NCBI GenBank assembly: GCA_964536785.1
Contig: CAZHYM010000001.1
Location: 1 to 53,628, forward strand
DNA: 53,628 nt
Direction: 5' to 3'
DNA from: CAZHYM01 sp964536785
GTDB lineage: Bacteria; Patescibacteriota; Saccharimonadia; Saccharimonadales; Saccharimonadaceae
Position numbers and translations under genes: made by a program. Shown here piece by piece: positions 51,214-53,628 of the stretch; the first letter of the stretch is position 1; every line of letters starts with the position of its first letter. The notes beneath the pieces are model-generated. The model made no database searches. It had not been told where the DNA came from and saw nothing but the letters and a program-made list of their open reading frames with translations.

Positions 51214-51777
51214 CTATTTTAGCATATAGCGACGCATCCATTCGTACATAGCTATCCCAGAAGCTACACCGACGTTGACTGAACGAGTAGAGCCGAACTG
51301 CTCAATTTGAACCATGGTTTTACTTTTTGCGATTAAATCTTGGCTAATGCCTGGGCCTTCTCCGCCAAAAACTAAACAACATCTTTCGGGTAGTTTGGCT
51401 TCTGACAGATTTATTGCACCGGGCTGATTATCTATCGCAATCAACTCATAACCCTCTGGCAAGCTTTCGATAAACTCTTCCACTGTGGCATGATGAACTA
51501 CATTCAGGTAGCGATTTGTGACCATCGCCCCACGCTTATTCCATTTTTTACGACCAATTATATGAACTGTATTGACGTTAAAGGCATTGGCGTTTCGCAC
51601 CACCGTGCCAATGTTAAAATCATGTTCCAAATTTTCTATCGCAATATGTAATTGCGAGCGAGACTTATCCAGATCAGCAATAATCGCCTCATTAGTCCAA
51701 AACCGATATCTATCAACTACGTTTCGTTTGTCGCCATTTTTCAGTAGTTCTGCGTCGTATTTAGAATCTAATGCCAT
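51214..51777 (-). CDS. TrmH/SpoU-family RNA 2'-O-methyltransferase (second)
   Basis: 187 residues. SPOUT motifs: NLEHDFNIGTVVRNANAFNV (motif 1), CLVFGGEGPGIS (motif 2) and FGSTRSVNVGVASGIAMYEW (motif 3). An N-terminal extension of about 40 residues (YRFWTNEAIIADLDKSRS) distinguishes it from the one at 26280. Target RNA unknown. The start lies 17 bases inside the upstream oxidase gene, so it is translationally coupled. Confidence 0.93.
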   Translation of the reverse strand: MALDSKYDAELLKNGDKRNVVDRYRFWTNEAIIADLDKSRSQLHIAIENLEHDFNIGTVVRNANAFNVNTVHIIGRKKWNKRGAMVTNRYLNVVHHATVEEFIESLPEGYELIAIDNQPGAINLSEAKLPERCCLVFGGEGPGISQDLIAKSKTMVQIEQFGSTRSVNVGVASGIAMYEWMRRYMLK

Positions 51778-53380
51778 CGGAATAACTATTAGTTGTCTGG
51801 AGGATAACGTCTTTTAGAGCGGTGTTAGATGATTTAACACCAGTATTGAATATGTCATTTGGGTCAAATATTTTTTTAATCTCAGCGTACAACTTATTTA
51901 ATTCCTGTGAGCTTCCGCGACGAGCAAAATATGTCTTAAGCCTGCCTTCTCCAGTACTAGAACAAAGCGTTCCGCCTAGGCTATCGGTTAGCTTGCTTAT
52001 GGCATCAAGCAAGCGAAACATTTTTTGTTTATCACTTACTTGGCTCAAATCAAGCATAGTACGGGCATTAAAGGTTGAATGCAGAGCCGAGCCCCAGAAT
52101 TCAAGTTTGACGCCGATTGATTTTTCAAGATCTGCAATTCTCTTTGAAAACTCCGAAAACTTATACGTTGGAATCATAAGTCCTCTGATAACTGGAACGT
52201 TTTCAGCTTTAGTCGAATCATCGGCAAATGCGCCAGGCATTAGTCGGATAGATCCAATTATCTTCATATTGTCCTTGCTTGATAAAACAATCATACCTTT
52301 ATGCTTAACGGCAATCTCTTCAATCTTTTTAGCTTCTTTGAGCAGAGAACGCGATTTCTTGGTTTGGTGACTAGATACCAGACAAATTACCGGTTTAGCG
52401 TTAAAGAACTTTGCGGCTTTATCGTAAGATTCAAAAGTCTTACCCAGTTTTTTAGCTGTCTCAAAGAATCTTGCATCATAGTAATCCAAGGTCTTAAGAC
52501 TGAGCTTTTTTAGTTCATCGATCGCATCTAGCGCATCATCTACAGTTTTAAAATACATAACTTCAAGTGCGTGCGACTCAGGGGATTCAGTTAGCTTTAC
52601 AATTGCCTCTGAAATAATCCCTAGAGTGCCTTGAGAACCAATCAGTAGGTGGGTCAAATTAAAACCGCCGTTTGCAGTCTTAACCTTTGCGATATTTGGA
52701 TAACCGCAGTGATCGACGATAGAAGTGTCAATTTTGCTAATTAAGGTTGCATTATCTTCAATTAATTTGTCGAGCTTTCGATATAGCTCTCCTTCGAAAT
52801 TAGCCAAGCCCATTTTTTTGTCTAGTTCACGCTTTGTCAGTTTACGAGTTTGAATCGTGTCGCCATTTGACAGAATTACTTCCAGCTGATCGACGAGCAT
52901 TGGGATGTCTTTTATCCCGCCGGGCAATTGATTAATCGGCTCTATCGCTAGAAATCCGCCCAGGGTATTTTGGTTATTTATATTTAGAATCGGTAGATTT
53001 AAATTATAGACCGCGGAAGCTTTAGCTAAACTATCAATGTTTATTCCGCCCTGGGCATGTATCAACCCTTGGCTAGGATCAAAATCGATAATCTGGTTTA
53101 GATTTTTAGACATGTCGATAATTAGGCCGTCGCCAATGGCTCCACCAGTCAGATCAGTTCCATTACCGCGAACGGTGATTGGTATTTTTTTGCCTTTTTC
53201 GGCTAGTTGGTTTATTAGTTTTACAATTTTACGAATATCAATCGTATCTTGAGGAAAGGTAACAGCAGAGGGCAGAATTCTAAGTGGGCTCTTATCACGT
53301 GAGTAATATTTTCTTACCCATTCACTAGTAATGACTCCGCCGGCAATATTTGCATTCAGGTATTGAGAAATCTTATCCAT
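51761..53380 (-). CDS. FAD-linked oxidase, GlcD/D-lactate dehydrogenase-like
   Basis: 539 residues. N-terminal FAD-binding (PCMH/vanillyl-alcohol oxidase) domain with ITVRGNGTDLTGGAIGDG and LIGSQGTLGIISEA, then a C-terminal oxidase domain (about 265-510, SSTGEGRLKTYF). Such enzymes oxidise 2-hydroxy acids such as lactate or glycolate, passing electrons to a membrane carrier. No Fe-S partner is nearby. AAGGAAAA ribosome binding site. First gene of the oxidase-TrmH-hisS unit. Confidence 0.9.
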   Translation of the reverse strand: MDKISQYLNANIAGGVITSEWVRKYYSRDKSPLRILPSAVTFPQDTIDIRKIVKLINQLAEKGKKIPITVRGNGTDLTGGAIGDGLIIDMSKNLNQIIDFDPSQGLIHAQGGINIDSLAKASAVYNLNLPILNINNQNTLGGFLAIEPINQLPGGIKDIPMLVDQLEVILSNGDTIQTRKLTKRELDKKMGLANFEGELYRKLDKLIEDNATLISKIDTSIVDHCGYPNIAKVKTANGGFNLTHLLIGSQGTLGIISEAIVKLTESPESHALEVMYFKTVDDALDAIDELKKLSLKTLDYYDARFFETAKKLGKTFESYDKAAKFFNAKPVICLVSSHQTKKSRSLLKEAKKIEEIAVKHKGMIVLSSKDNMKIIGSIRLMPGAFADDSTKAENVPVIRGLMIPTYKFSEFSKRIADLEKSIGVKLEFWGSALHSTFNARTMLDLSQVSDKQKMFRLLDAISKLTDSLGGTLCSSTGEGRLKTYFARRGSSQELNKLYAEIKKIFDPNDIFNTGVKSSNTALKDVILQTTNSYSDGIRF

Positions 53381-53500
53381 TTTTTCCTTACTATTGTTTA
53401 AGTTAATTTTAGCATAAGATTTATCTTAAAAAAACTTTTCAAATTTCTGATAATATGCTAAGATATATTCCACATTATTCATAACATTGATTAATTGTAT

Positions 53501-53601
53501 GCGCGAATGGTGGAATTGGTAGACACGCTAGCATCTAGTTATGCGAGCTAGTCCACTAGCTCCTACAGGCGTTGCGGGTAATGTAGAATACGCAAGTTGA
53601 A
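53501..53601 (+). tRNA. tRNA-Leu-like 5' half, 3' half not recognisable
   Basis: GCGCGAATGGTGGAATTGG-TAGACAC fits the acceptor 5' strand and D-arm of a tRNA-Leu (GTG/CAC D-stem). After it CTAGC and GCTAG could pair as an anticodon stem, but the loop between them would be about 14 bases, and no T-arm or TTCGCGC acceptor 3' strand is found before a second copy begins. It may be a truncated or intron-bearing tRNA, or an assembly chimera. Confidence 0.4.
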
Positions 53602-53604
53602 TAT

Positions 53605-53628
53605 GCGCGAATGGTGGAATTGGTAGAC
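53605..53628 (+). tRNA. Second tRNA-Leu-like 5' half, cut by window end
   Basis: Identical to 53501-53524; with the flanking TAT a 27-base exact repeat at a distance of 104 bases. The rest lies beyond the window. Confidence 0.45.

Noticed and set aside
51194..51241. Longer HisS start at 51241
   Set aside because: It would overlap the TrmH-like gene, while AAGAGGAATT precedes the ATG at 51193, which begins the normal HisS N-terminus.
1..53628. CRISPR arrays, insertion sequences, prophage genes, riboswitches
   Set aside because: No regularly spaced repeats, transposase or phage genes, or recognisable riboswitch leaders were seen on reading; the only long exact repeats are the gap flanks and the tRNA-Leu-like copies.

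Overview
The window reads as a compact, AT-rich bacterial chromosome segment from a reduced, Gram-positive-walled organism, most likely Candidate Phyla Radiation (Patescibacteria), with Saccharibacteria (TM7) the best guess. Reasons: only core information-processing, envelope and a few transport genes are present; there are no amino-acid or cofactor biosynthesis genes; tRNA-Gln/Asn is charged through GatCAB; an RNase J, an LtaS-like lipoteichoic acid synthase relative, PBP1A and VanY-type carboxypeptidases point to a monoderm wall; genes are tightly packed, often with 1- to 4-base overlaps. TGA acts as a normal stop (gatC and gatA end in TGA), so this is not the UGA=Gly code of Gracilibacteria/Absconditabacteria. 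The lineage is an inference, since no rRNA is present.

Layout. 1-1109: broken DUF2268-type metallopeptidase, a tRNA 3'-end-like relic with a strong hairpin, and a NUDIX hydrolase. 1137-10369: envelope block with two VanY-like carboxypeptidases, a CapA-like protein, an ECF sigma factor / membrane protein / small secreted protein module, an ABC exporter (MacB type), and an LtaS-like sulfatase that is split by a spurious 100-N assembly gap. 10486-13482: GreA-like factor, membrane protein, RmuC with an in-frame TAG, divergent aquaporin. 13587-22483: small membrane protein-pheS-pheT, then gatC-gatA-(HEPN-like membrane protein)-gatB-galU, then small membrane proteins. 22601-30471: dnaE, TrmH-like methyltransferase, PilB/GspE ATPase, rplS, thioredoxin-like protein, an rnhB-yraN fusion. 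30468-36733: aminopeptidase N, secreted HNH nuclease, CobW-type GTPase and RNase J. 36952-41618: unknown ORF (cut by a gap), nusA, membrane metallopeptidase-like protein, radA, PIN-TRAM protein. 41625-53380: PBP1A, tyrS and a HAD phosphatase (both cut by a gap), recG, rsmD, tig, hisS, a second TrmH-like methyltransferase, and an FAD-linked oxidase. The right end carries two tRNA-Leu-like 5' halves.

Two sequence-wide themes stand out. First, many genes that have their own promoter show a TATAAT-like -10 box ending 6 to 8 bases before the start codon, implying leaderless mRNAs, whereas operon-internal genes or genes with a leader carry clear Shine-Dalgarno sequences or TAATG coupling. Second, the ECF sigma gene and the small secreted-protein gene share an identical two-part upstream motif, TGAAATAA-N12-AGTTGTATTA, which is a candidate autoregulated sigma regulon. 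Three runs of exactly 100 N are scaffold gaps; the first is demonstrably an overlap artefact, the other two hide real sequence.
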